Source: Microbacterium sp. LWH13-1.2 (GTDB taxonomy: Bacteria; Actinomycetota; Actinomycetes; Actinomycetales; Microbacteriaceae). Taken from it: DNA of 64,000 nt. Under the pieces are notes generated by a model. The model had not been told where the DNA came from and ran no database searches. It was given only the letters and a program-made list of their open reading frames with translations. Numbering within the stretch: position 1 is the first letter of the stretch; every line of letters starts with the position of its first letter. Positions 43,529-52,002 of the stretch are shown one piece after another. A program made the position numbers and the translations under genes. The DNA lies in assembly GCF_038397735.1 (NCBI RefSeq), contig NZ_CP151635.1, positions 1,178,001 to 1,242,000 on the forward strand. The letters run 5' to 3'.

Positions 43529-45241
43529 TCAGCCGCGTGTGCGGGACGAGATCTTCAGTCCATGTCGCTCGTTCAGCAGAGTGCGCGTCTGATCCAGCTC
43601 GGCATCGTGTCGCGCACGATCCCAGTCGAGCAGAGGTGCCAGTGCGTCGGCAAGCTCTTCGAGCACATCCGCGTCGGCGTGTCCGGTGAATGCGATGCTG
43701 GTGCGGCGCAGGATGACATCCTGCAGGCGCGCGACCATCTCGTTCTCCACCATCCATGCGAGCTCGCGCGTCGAGAGGTCGCCACCGGCGAGGGGAGCGT
43801 CGTCGCCCTGTTCGATGTACTCCCACACCTGCGCTGCGCGGGTGCCGTAACGGGCGAGCAGGCGTTCGGCGCGCTCACCGGCTCCGGGCAGGTTCTCCTG
43901 GATCCAGATGCGTCGGGCCTTCTCGGTGCGCGGGAAGTCGCGGCCTCCGCCGATCGCGCGCCCGGCCGTCGACACGGTGCGGGTGCGGCCGATCAGCCCG
44001 AGCACGACGTCGGAGAGCGACTCGCCGAGGGCGCGGAAGGTCGTCCACTTGCCGCCGACCAGGCTGACGAGGGGTGCTGCGCCCTTCTCGTCGACCTCGA
44101 TGCGGTAGTCGCGAGAGACGAACCCGGGAGCCGTGTCCTCGTGGCGGGGAAGCGGTCGGATGCCGGAGAAGTTGTAGACGATCTGCTCGCGGGTCACGTC
44201 GATCTGCGGGAAGACGTGGTGGATGAGGTCGAAGAAGTAGTCGATCTCCTCCTCCGTGCAGACCGGGACCTCGCGCGGATCCGCGTCGATGTCGGTCGTG
44301 CCGACGAGGACGCGTCCCTTGAGTGGGTAGATCAGCACGATGCGGCCGTCGGAGTGCTCGAAGAAGATCTCGCGTCCTCGCGTCGCCTCGAGGAGCTCGG
44401 GGTGGTCGAGCACGATGTGCGAGCCCTTGGTGCCGCCCATGAAACGGGTGTCGGTGCCGAGGGCGTCGTTCGTGAGGTCGGTCCAGGGGCCGGAGGCGTT
44501 GACGACCACATCGGCGGTGACGGTGAACTCGGTGCCGCTCTCGCGGTCGCGGAGCACGACGTTCGCGCCGTCACGTGCGACGGCCTCGACGTAGTTCAGT
44601 GCGATGGCACCGCCCGGATGCGCGGCGCGTCCGTCCTGCAGCACGTCGAGCGCGAGACGCTCGGGGTCGTGCATCGAGGCGTCGTAGTACGTCGCGGTGT
44701 ACTTGATGTTCGGGTCGAGCGAGGGGAGTTCGGCCAGCGAGCGCTTGCGACCGAGGAACCGGTGACGGGGCACCATTCCACCGTCGCGCGAGAACGTGTC
44801 GTAGATCGTGAGGCCGACCTTGATCAGGAACGCGCCGCGCTCCTGGGGCTTGCCGCTCTTGTGCGTCAGGAAGCGCAGGGGAGCGGACAGGATGCCCGAG
44901 AAGGTCGAGTAGATCGGGATCGTCGTCTCGAGCGGCTTCACGTAGTGAGGCGCGATCTTGAGCAGACCGTTGCGCTCTTCGACGGACTCGCGGACCAGTC
45001 GGAACTCGCCGTTCTCGAGATAGCGGATGCCGCCGTGGATCATGTGGCTCGACGCCGCCGACGCGCCGGAGGCGAAGTCTCCGCGTTCGACGAGCAGGAC
45101 GTCCACGCCCTGCAGTGCGAGGTCACGGAACGTGGAGATGCCGTTGATCCCCGCTCCGATGACAAGGACGCTCGTGCGTCCCGATTCACGGACCGCGCGG
45201 ACTTCGGCGCGTTCCGGTGATGAGTGTGTCGACTCGATCAT
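43529..45241 (-). CDS. glpD: Glycerol-3-phosphate dehydrogenase (FAD-dependent)
   Basis: This 570-aa membrane-associated flavoenzyme oxidises glycerol-3-phosphate to dihydroxyacetone phosphate. The FAD dinucleotide loop SVLVIGAGINGISTFRDLAL is at about residues 24-43, followed by LLVERGDFASGASAASSHMIHGGIRYLENG. Further family marks are GVDPEV-type regions such as VVVNASGPWTDL, LVGTTDIDADP near 330, SGIRPLP near 370 and VSLVGGKWTTFRALGE near 405. It is oriented away from the SorC-type regulator, with AAGGG 6 nt before the ATG. It feeds glycerol carbon to glycolysis. Confidence 0.96.
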   Translation of the reverse strand: MIESTHSSPERAEVRAVRESGRTSVLVIGAGINGISTFRDLALQGVDVLLVERGDFASGASAASSHMIHGGIRYLENGEFRLVRESVEERNGLLKIAPHYVKPLETTIPIYSTFSGILSAPLRFLTHKSGKPQERGAFLIKVGLTIYDTFSRDGGMVPRHRFLGRKRSLAELPSLDPNIKYTATYYDASMHDPERLALDVLQDGRAAHPGGAIALNYVEAVARDGANVVLRDRESGTEFTVTADVVVNASGPWTDLTNDALGTDTRFMGGTKGSHIVLDHPELLEATRGREIFFEHSDGRIVLIYPLKGRVLVGTTDIDADPREVPVCTEEEIDYFFDLIHHVFPQIDVTREQIVYNFSGIRPLPRHEDTAPGFVSRDYRIEVDEKGAAPLVSLVGGKWTTFRALGESLSDVVLGLIGRTRTVSTAGRAIGGGRDFPRTEKARRIWIQENLPGAGERAERLLARYGTRAAQVWEYIEQGDDAPLAGGDLSTRELAWMVENEMVARLQDVILRRTSIAFTGHADADVLEELADALAPLLDWDRARHDAELDQTRTLLNERHGLKISSRTRG

Positions 45242-45283
45242 CTTCGACCCTTCTCTGTGCGTGCCCCCAGCTTCGACCCTTCT
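45242..45283 (-). repeat. Duplicated glpD ribosome-site segment
   Basis: The 13-nt sequence AGAAGGGTCGAAG (minus strand) occurs at 45254-45242, where it is the glpD Shine-Dalgarno region, and again at 45283-45271. The two copies are 29 nt apart in the leader. Only the first is next to a start codon. Confidence 0.7.
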
Positions 45284-45303
45284 GGCCAGTGCGCGCAAGC
45301 CGG

Positions 45304-45319
45304 TTGCACATATGTGCAA
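45304..45319. promoter_or_regulatory. Candidate SorC-type regulator operator in the glpD promoter region
   Basis: TTGCACATATGTGCAA is a perfect 16-bp palindrome in the gap between divergent glpD and the regulator gene. TATGTG is present on both strands inside it and could be the -10 of each promoter. A ligand-responsive SorC protein bound here would control both transcripts. Confidence 0.7.
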
Positions 45320-45341
45320 AGATCGACGCGAGGAGGTCGTC

Positions 45342-46313
45342 GTGGCACATTCAGATGCAGTATCCCGCGATTCGAAGCTGGTCGCGGCGCTCACCGCCGC
45401 CCAGCTCTACTACATGCAGGACAAGACCATGGAGGTCATCGCGCAGGAGCTGAAGACCTCTAGGTCGTCGGTGTCGCGTCTTCTCAGCTTCGCCAGGGAG
45501 AGCGGCCTCGTGGACATCCGCATCAACTCCCCGCTGGAACGGCTCGGGATGCTGGAGCAGCACATCAGGGACCGCTACCGCGTCGTCGCGCACGTCGTTC
45601 CGATTCCGGAGATCGTCAGCGAGGTGGAGCGACTCGAGCGCGTCGCGCTGACCGCCGGACGGCTGCTGTCGCAGTTCGTCGACTCGAACATGATCGTCGG
45701 CGTCGCCTGGGGGTCGACGATCAGTGCCGTCAGCCGCGGGCTGACGCAGAAGGAGACGCACAACACGACATTCGTGCAGCTCAACGGCGCGGGCAACACG
45801 CAGACCAGCGGTGTGGAGTACTCGAGTGACATCCTGCAGCGCTTCGGCAGCGCGTTCGGTGCGCAGGTGCAGCAGTTCCCGGTGCCGGCGTTCTTCGATG
45901 ACCCCTCGACGCGTGAGGCGATGTGGCGGGAACGCAGCACACGCCGTGTGCTGGATCTGCAGTCCAAGATGGACATCGCTGTGTTCAGCCTCGGCTCGCC
46001 CGCCGCGGAGGTCCCCAGTCGGGTCTACGTCGGCGGCTACCTCGGCCGCGACGACTACCGCAGCCTGCGTGAGGACCACGCGATCGGCGACGTGGCGACG
46101 GTGTTCTTCCGGGCGGACGGGTCGTGGCGGGATATCCGGGTGAACGCGCGGGCGACCGGACCAGGACTAGACAGGCTGCGCCGTGTGCCCAGGCGCGTGT
46201 GCGTGGTCTCGGGCGTGCCCAAGCTCGTGAGCCTTCGTGCGGCGATCGCTGCCGAGCTCATCACCGATGTGGTGCTCGATGAGGGCCTGGCGCGGCGACT
46301 CGTCGAGGACTGA
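45342..46313 (+). CDS. SorC/DeoR-like sugar-binding transcriptional regulator (probable glp regulator)
   Basis: This 323-aa regulator has an N-terminal HTH, AAQLYYMQDKTMEVIAQELKTSRSSVSRLLSFARESGLVDIRIN (about 15-58), and a C-terminal sugar-phosphate-binding domain (VGVAWGSTISAVSRGL near 115, NGAGNTQTSGVEYSSDIL, VFSLGSPAAEVPSRVYVGGYL, VVSGVPKLVSLRAAI near 295). The GTG at 45342 is chosen because AGGAGG lies 5 nt upstream; an earlier ATG at 45312 lies in the palindromic operator. Position divergent to glpD suggests it senses glycerol-3-phosphate or a related phosphate ester. Confidence 0.9.
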   Translation: MAHSDAVSRDSKLVAALTAAQLYYMQDKTMEVIAQELKTSRSSVSRLLSFARESGLVDIRINSPLERLGMLEQHIRDRYRVVAHVVPIPEIVSEVERLERVALTAGRLLSQFVDSNMIVGVAWGSTISAVSRGLTQKETHNTTFVQLNGAGNTQTSGVEYSSDILQRFGSAFGAQVQQFPVPAFFDDPSTREAMWRERSTRRVLDLQSKMDIAVFSLGSPAAEVPSRVYVGGYLGRDDYRSLREDHAIGDVATVFFRADGSWRDIRVNARATGPGLDRLRRVPRRVCVVSGVPKLVSLRAAIAAELITDVVLDEGLARRLVED

Positions 46314-46315
46314 GG

Positions 46316-47467
46316 TCAGCCCTCTTCCGTGGACGCCTCGGGGCCGGAGCGGAACTCGCGGATCAGATGCTGCACGACGGCGCCCAGATCTCCACCGGTC
46401 GCATTCGCGATGGTCAGCTGACGCTCGTAGCTGGCACCGTCGTGCAGGATGGTCCCGATGCTCCCGAACTCTCGCACGCAGCCGAGTTCCACAGCGACCG
46501 GGGCCAGGTCTTCGATCACCTGCGCGAGATGATCGCGCACAGGGCGCTGCGTGCCCGCGGCATCCACGATCACGCGAGCATCGAGGCCGTAGCGCGCTGC
46601 ACGCCACTTGTTCTCGCGGTGGTACCAGGCCGGCATCTGCGGCAGGGTCCGACCCTCGTCCAGCTCTCGTGAGAGGTGCTCCACGAGCACCTGGACCAGT
46701 GCCGCGACGGCGGCGAGCTCCGGCAGGGTCGACAGGCCGTCGCATGCGCGGATCTCGATGGTGCCCCAGCGCGGCGCCGGACGGATGTCCCAACGCACCT
46801 CCGTGGCATCGGCCATGACACCGGTGCGGACCATGTCGTCGAGGTAGGCCTCGTACTCCGACCAGTCCTGGAGGGGCCAGGGGAGTCCCGCGGTGGGCAG
46901 CTGCTGGAAGACGAGGGCCCGGTTCGAGGCGTATCCGGTGCGCTCTCCGGCCCAGAACGGGCTCGACGCCGCGAGTGCCTGAAGATGAGGGAGGTAGCCC
47001 GAGAGGGCATTGATGATCGGGATGACCTTGCGCTGGTCCTCGACCCCGATGTGCACATGGATGCCCCAGATCATCATGTTGCGACCCCACCACTGGGTCC
47101 GCTCGATCAGGGTGTGATACCGGGTCTTGTCGGTCACCTCCTGGTCGTACCACTGCGCGAACGGGTGGCTGCCGGCGGAGAGCAGCTCGATACCCGCGGG
47201 GTCTGTGGCGGTTCGCACTGCTGCGATCGCATTGGCGATGTCGTCGATCGCGTGCGCGACGGAGTCGCCGATGCCGCTGGTGACCTCGATGGTGTTGGTG
47301 AGCAGCTCGCCGGTCACGGTGTGCCGCTCATCCTCACTCTCGGCCTCGAGCGCCGAGAGCAGCTCCGGCGCACGACCGACCAGATCACCGCTCACCGGAT
47401 CGGCGAGCATGATCTCCCACTCCAGGCCGACGGTGGACCGCGCCGAGGGCGCGAAATCGAGCTTCAC
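46316..47467 (-). CDS. Glutamate-cysteine ligase family (YbdK-type carboxylate-amine ligase)
   Basis: This 383-aa enzyme is of the GCS2 family. It starts MKLDFAPSARSTVGLEWEIM, with ELLTNTIEVTSGIGDSVAHA near residue 55 (active-site acids), MMIWGIHVHIGVEDQRKVIP near 130 (His-x-His), VRWDIRPAPRWGTIEIRACDG near 225 and YHRENKWRAARYG near 285. The likely activity is ATP-dependent ligation of glutamate to an amine such as cysteine; actinobacteria of this type use mycothiol, so the product is uncertain. CAGACT (minus, 47479-47474) 6 nt before the GTG at 47467 favours this start over a GTG two codons earlier. Confidence 0.88.
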   Translation of the reverse strand: MKLDFAPSARSTVGLEWEIMLADPVSGDLVGRAPELLSALEAESEDERHTVTGELLTNTIEVTSGIGDSVAHAIDDIANAIAAVRTATDPAGIELLSAGSHPFAQWYDQEVTDKTRYHTLIERTQWWGRNMMIWGIHVHIGVEDQRKVIPIINALSGYLPHLQALAASSPFWAGERTGYASNRALVFQQLPTAGLPWPLQDWSEYEAYLDDMVRTGVMADATEVRWDIRPAPRWGTIEIRACDGLSTLPELAAVAALVQVLVEHLSRELDEGRTLPQMPAWYHRENKWRAARYGLDARVIVDAAGTQRPVRDHLAQVIEDLAPVAVELGCVREFGSIGTILHDGASYERQLTIANATGGDLGAVVQHLIREFRSGPEASTEEG

Positions 47468-47545
47468 GAGCACAGTCTGACACGCGCTGTCGGCGACACG
47501 GCAACCGCCGTGTCGCCGCGTTTCGCGCCTGGGCCGCGCATCTGG

Positions 47546-47551
47546 CAGAAT
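47546..47551 (+). promoter_or_regulatory. Candidate -10 of the rpsP operon
   Basis: CAGAAT follows TGG, as at the rplS promoter (52534-52539), about 125 nt before rpsP. No good -35 is seen; TTTCGC lies 19 bp upstream. Confidence 0.4.
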
Positions 47552-47676
47552 AGAAGGTCGGACGACGTGCTCGACCCTCTATCCAGCATTCGTCCTCCCT
47601 CTTTGAGCTTCCGCCGGGTGTGCACCCCACTCTCCAGGCGATCGGTTCGTCAACTTCCACACAATTCAGGAGAATC

Positions 47677-48111
47677 GTGGCTGTCAAGATTCGTCTCAAG
47701 CGCCTGGGCAAGATCCGTGCGCCGTACTACCGCATCGTCGTCGCCGACTCGAAGACCAAGCGCGATGGTCGCGTGATCGAGGAGATCGGCAAGTACCACC
47801 CCACCGAGGAGCCCTCGTTCATCGAGATCGACTCCGAGCGTGCGCAGTACTGGCTCTCCGTCGGTGCGCAGCCGACTGAGCAGGTCGCCGCCCTTCTCAA
47901 GATCACGGGCGACTGGGGCAAGTTCAAGGGCGACAAGGACGCCAAGTCCACGCTCAAGGTCAAGGAGCCCAAGGTTCCGTTCGAGATCGACGCGTCCAAG
48001 AAGTCGGTCGTCAAGCCCAAGGCCGAGAAGAAGGTGGAAGCTCCCGCAGAGGAGGCTCCCGCCAAGGCCGACGCGGAGGCCGCTGAGGCTCCCGCCGCAG
48101 ACTCGGAGTAG
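47677..48111 (+). CDS. rpsP: 30S ribosomal protein S16
   Basis: This 144-aa protein begins with [23 protein letters not shown], then [22 protein letters not shown], the conserved S16 core of about 85 residues. The rest is a Lys/Ala/Glu/Pro tail ([18 protein letters not shown], then [17 protein letters not shown]), long even for actinobacteria. CAGGAG lies 7 nt before the start. It heads the rpsP-KH-rimM-trmD operon. Confidence 0.97.
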   Translation: MAVKIRLKRLGKIRAPYYRIVVADSKTKRDGRVIEEIGKYHPTEEPSFIEIDSERAQYWLSVGAQPTEQVAALLKITGDWGKFKGDKDAKSTLKVKEPKVPFEIDASKKSVVKPKAEKKVEAPAEEAPAKADAEAAEAPAADSE

Positions 48112-48117
48112 TCCGTC

Positions 48118-48348
48118 GTGCTCGCCGCCGCGCTCGAACACATCGTCAAGGGGATCGTCGATCACCCGGAGGATGTGCGTATCAACTCGTCCACCTCGCC
48201 GCGAGGCGATCTCCTCGAGGTGCGTGTGCACCCCGATGATCGTGGACGCGTGATCGGGCGCGGCGGCCGCACCGCCAAGGCACTGCGTACGCTCATCTCG
48301 GCGCTGGCTGATGGGCGTCGCGTCCGCGTCGACGTCGCGGACGACTGA
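48118..48348 (+). CDS. KH-domain RNA-binding protein (YlqC/KhpA type)
   Basis: This 76-aa protein consists of one KH domain: MLAAALEHIVKGIVDHPEDV, then RVHPDDRGRVIGRGGRTAKA, with the GxxG loop GRGG (about 49-52) that grips RNA. The KhpA family binds many transcripts together with KhpB/Jag in Gram-positive bacteria. The GTG at 48118 lies 6 nt after rpsP. It is the standard neighbour of rpsP and rimM. Confidence 0.93.
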   Translation: MLAAALEHIVKGIVDHPEDVRINSSTSPRGDLLEVRVHPDDRGRVIGRGGRTAKALRTLISALADGRRVRVDVADD

Positions 48349-48349
48349 C

Positions 48350-48952
48350 GTGGTGTCGAAAGATCGCAACCAGGGCAAGAACCAGCTGCGCGTAGGGCGT
48401 CTCGTCAAGGCCCATGGCCTCAAGGGCGCGCTCAAGCTGGAGCTCTACACCGACAACCCGGAGCGCCGTTTCACTCCGGGAGCCGAGTTCACGTTGCAGG
48501 TGCCCGAGGCATCTCCGTGGCATGGCAAGACAGTCGTCGTCCGCGAATACCGCGTGATGAACGGCAACCCGGTCGTGTTCCTCGAGGACGTCGACGATCG
48601 TGAGGGTGCCGAGACCCTCGTCCGCGCGATCCTCTGGATCGATCAGGACGATGACGAGGTCGAGGACGACGCATGGTTCGACCACCAGCTCGTCGGTCTC
48701 GATGTCGTCCGCGATGAGACCATCGTCGGCAAGGTCGTGCGCGTGGAGCACTTCCCCGCCCAGGATCTGCTCATCGTCCGATCCGGCGATCAGGACATCA
48801 TGGTGCCGTTCGTCCAGGCGATCGTCCCGACCGTCGACGTGAGGGCGGGACGTGTCACCGTGACTCCGCCTCCCGGCCTCTTCGAAGAGCTTCCGGACAC
48901 GACAGACACAGCGGATGCGGGAGAGTCTTCGGACTCCGACGCATCGGCGTGA
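48350..48952 (+). CDS. rimM: 16S rRNA maturation factor RimM
   Basis: This 200-aa protein assists 30S assembly at the head domain by binding S19. The N-terminal RimM domain has LRVGRLVKAHGLKGALKLEL (about 10-29) and the C-terminal PRC barrel has DAWFDHQLVGLDVVRDETIVGKVVRV and DILIV...VPFVQAIVPTVDV-type strands. It ends in an acidic Asp/Ser-rich tail. A GTG at 48350 begins one nt after the KH-gene stop; a second GTG follows at once. Confidence 0.93.
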   Translation: MVSKDRNQGKNQLRVGRLVKAHGLKGALKLELYTDNPERRFTPGAEFTLQVPEASPWHGKTVVVREYRVMNGNPVVFLEDVDDREGAETLVRAILWIDQDDDEVEDDAWFDHQLVGLDVVRDETIVGKVVRVEHFPAQDLLIVRSGDQDIMVPFVQAIVPTVDVRAGRVTVTPPPGLFEELPDTTDTADAGESSDSDASA

Positions 48953-48971
48953 CCGCTGATACGGTTCCTCC

Positions 48972-49697
48972 GTGCGCATCGACGTCCTCTCGATCTTCCC
49001 GTCCTACTTCGACGGACTGACGCTCTCCCTCCTCGGGAAGGCGCAGAGTGCAGGCATCCTCGATCTCCGAGTGCGTGATCTGCGCGAGTGGACGTCCGAT
49101 CGTCACCGCACCGTCGACGACACCCCGTACGGCGGCGGCGCCGGGATGGTCATGAAGCCCGAACCCTGGGGCCTCGCGCTCGACGAGCTCGCGTCATCGA
49201 GCGCCGAGGCGACGAGAACCGCGGCGGCGCAGACGCGACCCACGATCATCTTCCCCTCGCCGGCCGGTGAGGTCTTCACTCAGGCCACTGCACGCGACCT
49301 GAGCACGCGCGATCACCTGATCTTCGGGTGCGGACGCTACGAGGGCATCGACGAACGGGTCTTCGAGTACGCGGCGTCGCTGGGAGAGGTCCGTCTCGTC
49401 AGCCTGGGCGACTACGTCCTCAACGGCGGAGAGGTGGCGACGATGGCGATGATCGAGGCCATCGGCCGCCTCATCCCCGGAGTCGTCGGTAACCCCGAGA
49501 GCCTGGTCGAGGAATCCCACGAGGACGGCCTGCTCGAGTACCCGTCGTACACGAAGCCCTCCGTCTGGCGTGATCGCTCGGTACCCGAGGTGCTGCTGAG
49601 CGGCAATCACGCGGTAATCGCCTCATGGCGGCGCGAGCAACAGCTCGAGCGGACGCGTCGCCGTCGCCCCGACCTGCTGCCGGAAGACGACGCTTAG
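48972..49697 (+). CDS. trmD: tRNA (guanine(37)-N(1))-methyltransferase
   Basis: This 241-aa SPOUT-class enzyme methylates G37 of tRNAs, preventing +1 frameshifts. It begins [42 protein letters not shown] (about 50-71), the knot [20 protein letters not shown] (about 116-135) and [20 protein letters not shown] (about 143-162) are all present. TACGGT is 6 nt before the GTG start, giving it a leaderless promoter besides the rpsP operon. It overlaps the convergent phosphatase gene by 4 bp. Confidence 0.97.
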   Translation: MRIDVLSIFPSYFDGLTLSLLGKAQSAGILDLRVRDLREWTSDRHRTVDDTPYGGGAGMVMKPEPWGLALDELASSSAEATRTAAAQTRPTIIFPSPAGEVFTQATARDLSTRDHLIFGCGRYEGIDERVFEYAASLGEVRLVSLGDYVLNGGEVATMAMIEAIGRLIPGVVGNPESLVEESHEDGLLEYPSYTKPSVWRDRSVPEVLLSGNHAVIASWRREQQLERTRRRRPDLLPEDDA

Positions 49698-50287
49698 ACC
49701 AGAGTCTCTCTGCCGTGGTCGATCTCGAATACGACATCATGCGGATGCCGGAGCGACAGGGCCGACGCCGCATCCAGGCCTCGGAGGTCGGCCCGGAGCA
49801 TTCTTCCGAGCATCTCGTGGCTCACGAGGAGTGGGATGCCGGCCGTCGCCCATCCGCACGACGACAACGCCCGGCGCGCTCGCGCCCGCGCCTGCGCGTA
49901 GCTCTCGCCGCCGGGGAAGGCCCATCCATAGCGGTTCGCCGCGCGTTCCTCACGCGCGGTGGGAAACCGTCGATCGATCTCCTCCCAGGTCATACCCGCC
50001 ATGTCGCCGTGGTGTACCTCTGCGAGTTCTGGGACCTCGACGAGATCGGCGCCGAGGCGATCGGCGATGATGACAGCCGTCCTCAGCGCCCGACCGAGAG
50101 GGCTGGAACAGACCGTCGTGATCCCGCGGCCGGTGAGGCGCTCGGCGACATTCTTCGCCTGCAGGATGCCGTCCTCTGTCAGCGGCGAGTCCAGCTGCCC
50201 CTGCAGACGATGTTCGAGATTCCACCGCGTCTGACCGTGTCGCACCAGGAACAGGTGCTCCGGCACGTGGCGATCCTGGGGAATCAT
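49694..50287 (-). CDS. Histidine phosphatase family protein
   Basis: This 197-aa enzyme is of the phosphoglycerate-mutase-like superfamily. [29 protein letters not shown] (about 12-40) holds the phosphoryl-accepting His in RHG. Later come [19 protein letters not shown] (second Arg), the acid [13 protein letters not shown] near 92, and the second His in [13 protein letters not shown] near 155. The substrate could be a sugar phosphate or cofactor phosphate and is not specified by the sequence. Confidence 0.92.
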   Translation of the reverse strand: MIPQDRHVPEHLFLVRHGQTRWNLEHRLQGQLDSPLTEDGILQAKNVAERLTGRGITTVCSSPLGRALRTAVIIADRLGADLVEVPELAEVHHGDMAGMTWEEIDRRFPTAREERAANRYGWAFPGGESYAQARARARRALSSCGWATAGIPLLVSHEMLGRMLRADLRGLDAASALSLRHPHDVVFEIDHGRETLV

Positions 50288-50356
50288 GGACTCAGGATGG
50301 CACAGCCGCCTCGATCACGGCGGAGTGATCCCGCCGTCGGCTGATACCGTCTGAGC

Positions 50357-51094
50357 ATGGTCGATGAGGTTCTCGCGAAGTCTTTCGAACGCATCGGAGC
50401 GGATTACGACCGCTACCGCCCGGGATTCCCGCAGGCCGCGGCCGACCTGGTGATGCAGACGCCTGTGCGCGCTGCGCTCGACCTCGGGGCCGGCACCGGT
50501 AAGTTCACGGAACTGCTCCAGGGACGAGCCGAGCGCGTCATCGCGGTCGAACCGTCGTCGGCGATGCTCGACGTGCTGCGAGTCAAGCTTCCGGCAGTGG
50601 AGGCGCTGCAGGGAAGCGCCGAGCGGATTCCGGTGGCTGACGGCAGCGTGGACGTCGTGTCCGTCGCGCAGGCCTTCCACTGGTTCGATCGCGAGCCCGC
50701 GTGTGCGGAGATCACTCGGGTACTCGTGTCCGGTGGCGCCCTCGGACTGATCTGGAATCACTCCGACCCCACGAGCGCCTGGGACAGAGCGGCGCATCGC
50801 ATCGCGCATCCCGCGGTGGCGGATGAGGACGGCACGACGAGCTCAGCCGCGGACGAGCTGCCGGGCTTCGTCCACGTCCGACACGAGCAGATCCACTGGA
50901 CGGAGCGGATCCGACGGGAGGACTACTTGCGGCGATGGTCGACAGTGAGCAGCTTCCTCGTGGCGGATGACGACGAACGCGCGGGCATGTTCGCCGCGAT
51001 CGAGGCCGTCCTGGACGCCGACTCCGAAACGCGCGGTCGCGACGACTTCGACCTGCCCATCGTGACGGACGTATTCGTCTACCGACGCGCCTGA
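50357..51094 (+). CDS. Class I SAM-dependent methyltransferase
   Basis: This 245-aa protein has motif I RAALDLGAGTGKFTELLQGR (about 35-54), motif II AVEPSSAMLDVLRVK, SAERIPVADGSVDVVSVAQAFHWF (motif III/IV, about 84-107) and a helix rich in Trp and Arg at the C-terminus. The order matches ubiquinone/menaquinone-type small-molecule methyltransferases (methyltransferase 11). The substrate is unknown. TACCGT (50345-50350) is 6 nt before the ATG: leaderless. Confidence 0.9.
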   Translation: MVDEVLAKSFERIGADYDRYRPGFPQAAADLVMQTPVRAALDLGAGTGKFTELLQGRAERVIAVEPSSAMLDVLRVKLPAVEALQGSAERIPVADGSVDVVSVAQAFHWFDREPACAEITRVLVSGGALGLIWNHSDPTSAWDRAAHRIAHPAVADEDGTTSSAADELPGFVHVRHEQIHWTERIRREDYLRRWSTVSSFLVADDDERAGMFAAIEAVLDADSETRGRDDFDLPIVTDVFVYRRA

Positions 51095-51109
51095 TCCGAG
51101 GGCGAGTGC

Positions 51110-51892
51110 TCAGTCGACGCCGAGGAACGAGCGGTCGGTGAGGATGATCGGACCGTCGGCTGTGACGGCTACCGTGTGCTCCGAATGAGCACCTCGGGAT
51201 CCGTCGACACTGCGAAGCGTCCAGCCGTCAGGGTCTGTGATGAGCTCGTCGGTCGTCTCCAGCAGCCAGGGCTCGAGTGCGAACACGAGTCCCTCGCGAA
51301 GCGGGAAGCCACGACCTGCGCGCCCGTCGTTGGGGACATGCGGGTCGCCGTGCATGATGCGGCCGACGCCGTGCCCGCCGAAATCGGTGTTGATCGAGTA
51401 CCCCTCGCCGTGCGACACGGCCGCGATGGCGGCGGAGATGTCACCGATCCGATTGCCCACGACGGCAGCCGTGATCGCGGCGTCGAGGGCGCGCTGGGTC
51501 GTGTCGATGAGTCTGAGATCCTCGTCGCGCGGAGTGCCGACGACGAAGGAGACGGCCGAATCCGCGACCCATCCGTCGACGGACACGGCGAAGTCGAGCG
51601 AGACCAGATCCCCATCTCGGAGCGTGTAGTCGTGGGGGAGTCCGTGCAGCACGGCATCGTTGATCGACGTGCAGATCACCTTGCCGAACGGGCTCGCGCC
51701 GAACGAGGGGTGGTAGTCGATGTAGCACGACTCCGCTCCTGCCTTGCGGATCATGTCGTGCGCTCTGCGATCGATCGACAGCAGGTTGGTGCCGACCTTC
51801 GTCTCGTCGCGCAGGGTAGCCAGCGTCTCGGCCACGAAGCGCCCGGCGGCGCGCATCTCGTCGATCTCGGCAGGGGTGCGCAGTTCGATCAT
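51110..51892 (-). CDS. map: Type I methionine aminopeptidase
   Basis: This 260-aa enzyme removes N-terminal Met from new proteins. It has LRTPAEIDEMRAAGRFVAET, then SYIDYHPSFG-like CYIDYHPSFGASPFGKVICT, the metal ligands Asp in DLVSLDFAVSVDGWVADSAVS, His in NTDFGGHGVGRIMHGDPHVPN and Glu in LVFALEPWLL and GAHSEHTVAV. The ATG at 51892 has GAGAGGAC about 10 nt upstream. The ligand set and length are normal for actinobacterial MetAP1 without an N-terminal extension. Confidence 0.95.
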   Translation of the reverse strand: MIELRTPAEIDEMRAAGRFVAETLATLRDETKVGTNLLSIDRRAHDMIRKAGAESCYIDYHPSFGASPFGKVICTSINDAVLHGLPHDYTLRDGDLVSLDFAVSVDGWVADSAVSFVVGTPRDEDLRLIDTTQRALDAAITAAVVGNRIGDISAAIAAVSHGEGYSINTDFGGHGVGRIMHGDPHVPNDGRAGRGFPLREGLVFALEPWLLETTDELITDPDGWTLRSVDGSRGAHSEHTVAVTADGPIILTDRSFLGVD

Positions 51893-52002
51893 CGGGTGTC
51901 CTCTCGTCCTCTCCATTCTCGCCGATGCGTGCGCCTCCGGCGTCCGCGCGCTCACAGCGAACACCGGGGCAGCGGCGTGCGGGGCGTCGTACGATCTGTG
52001 AC

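Noticed and set aside
43484..45220. Long plus-strand frame opposite glpD
   Set aside because: It is an antisense shadow; glpD has its FAD-binding and family motifs.
45312..45341. ATG at 45312 as the start of the SorC-type regulator
   Set aside because: It lies inside the operator palindrome and lacks a ribosome site, whereas GTG 45342 has AGGAGG at the right distance.
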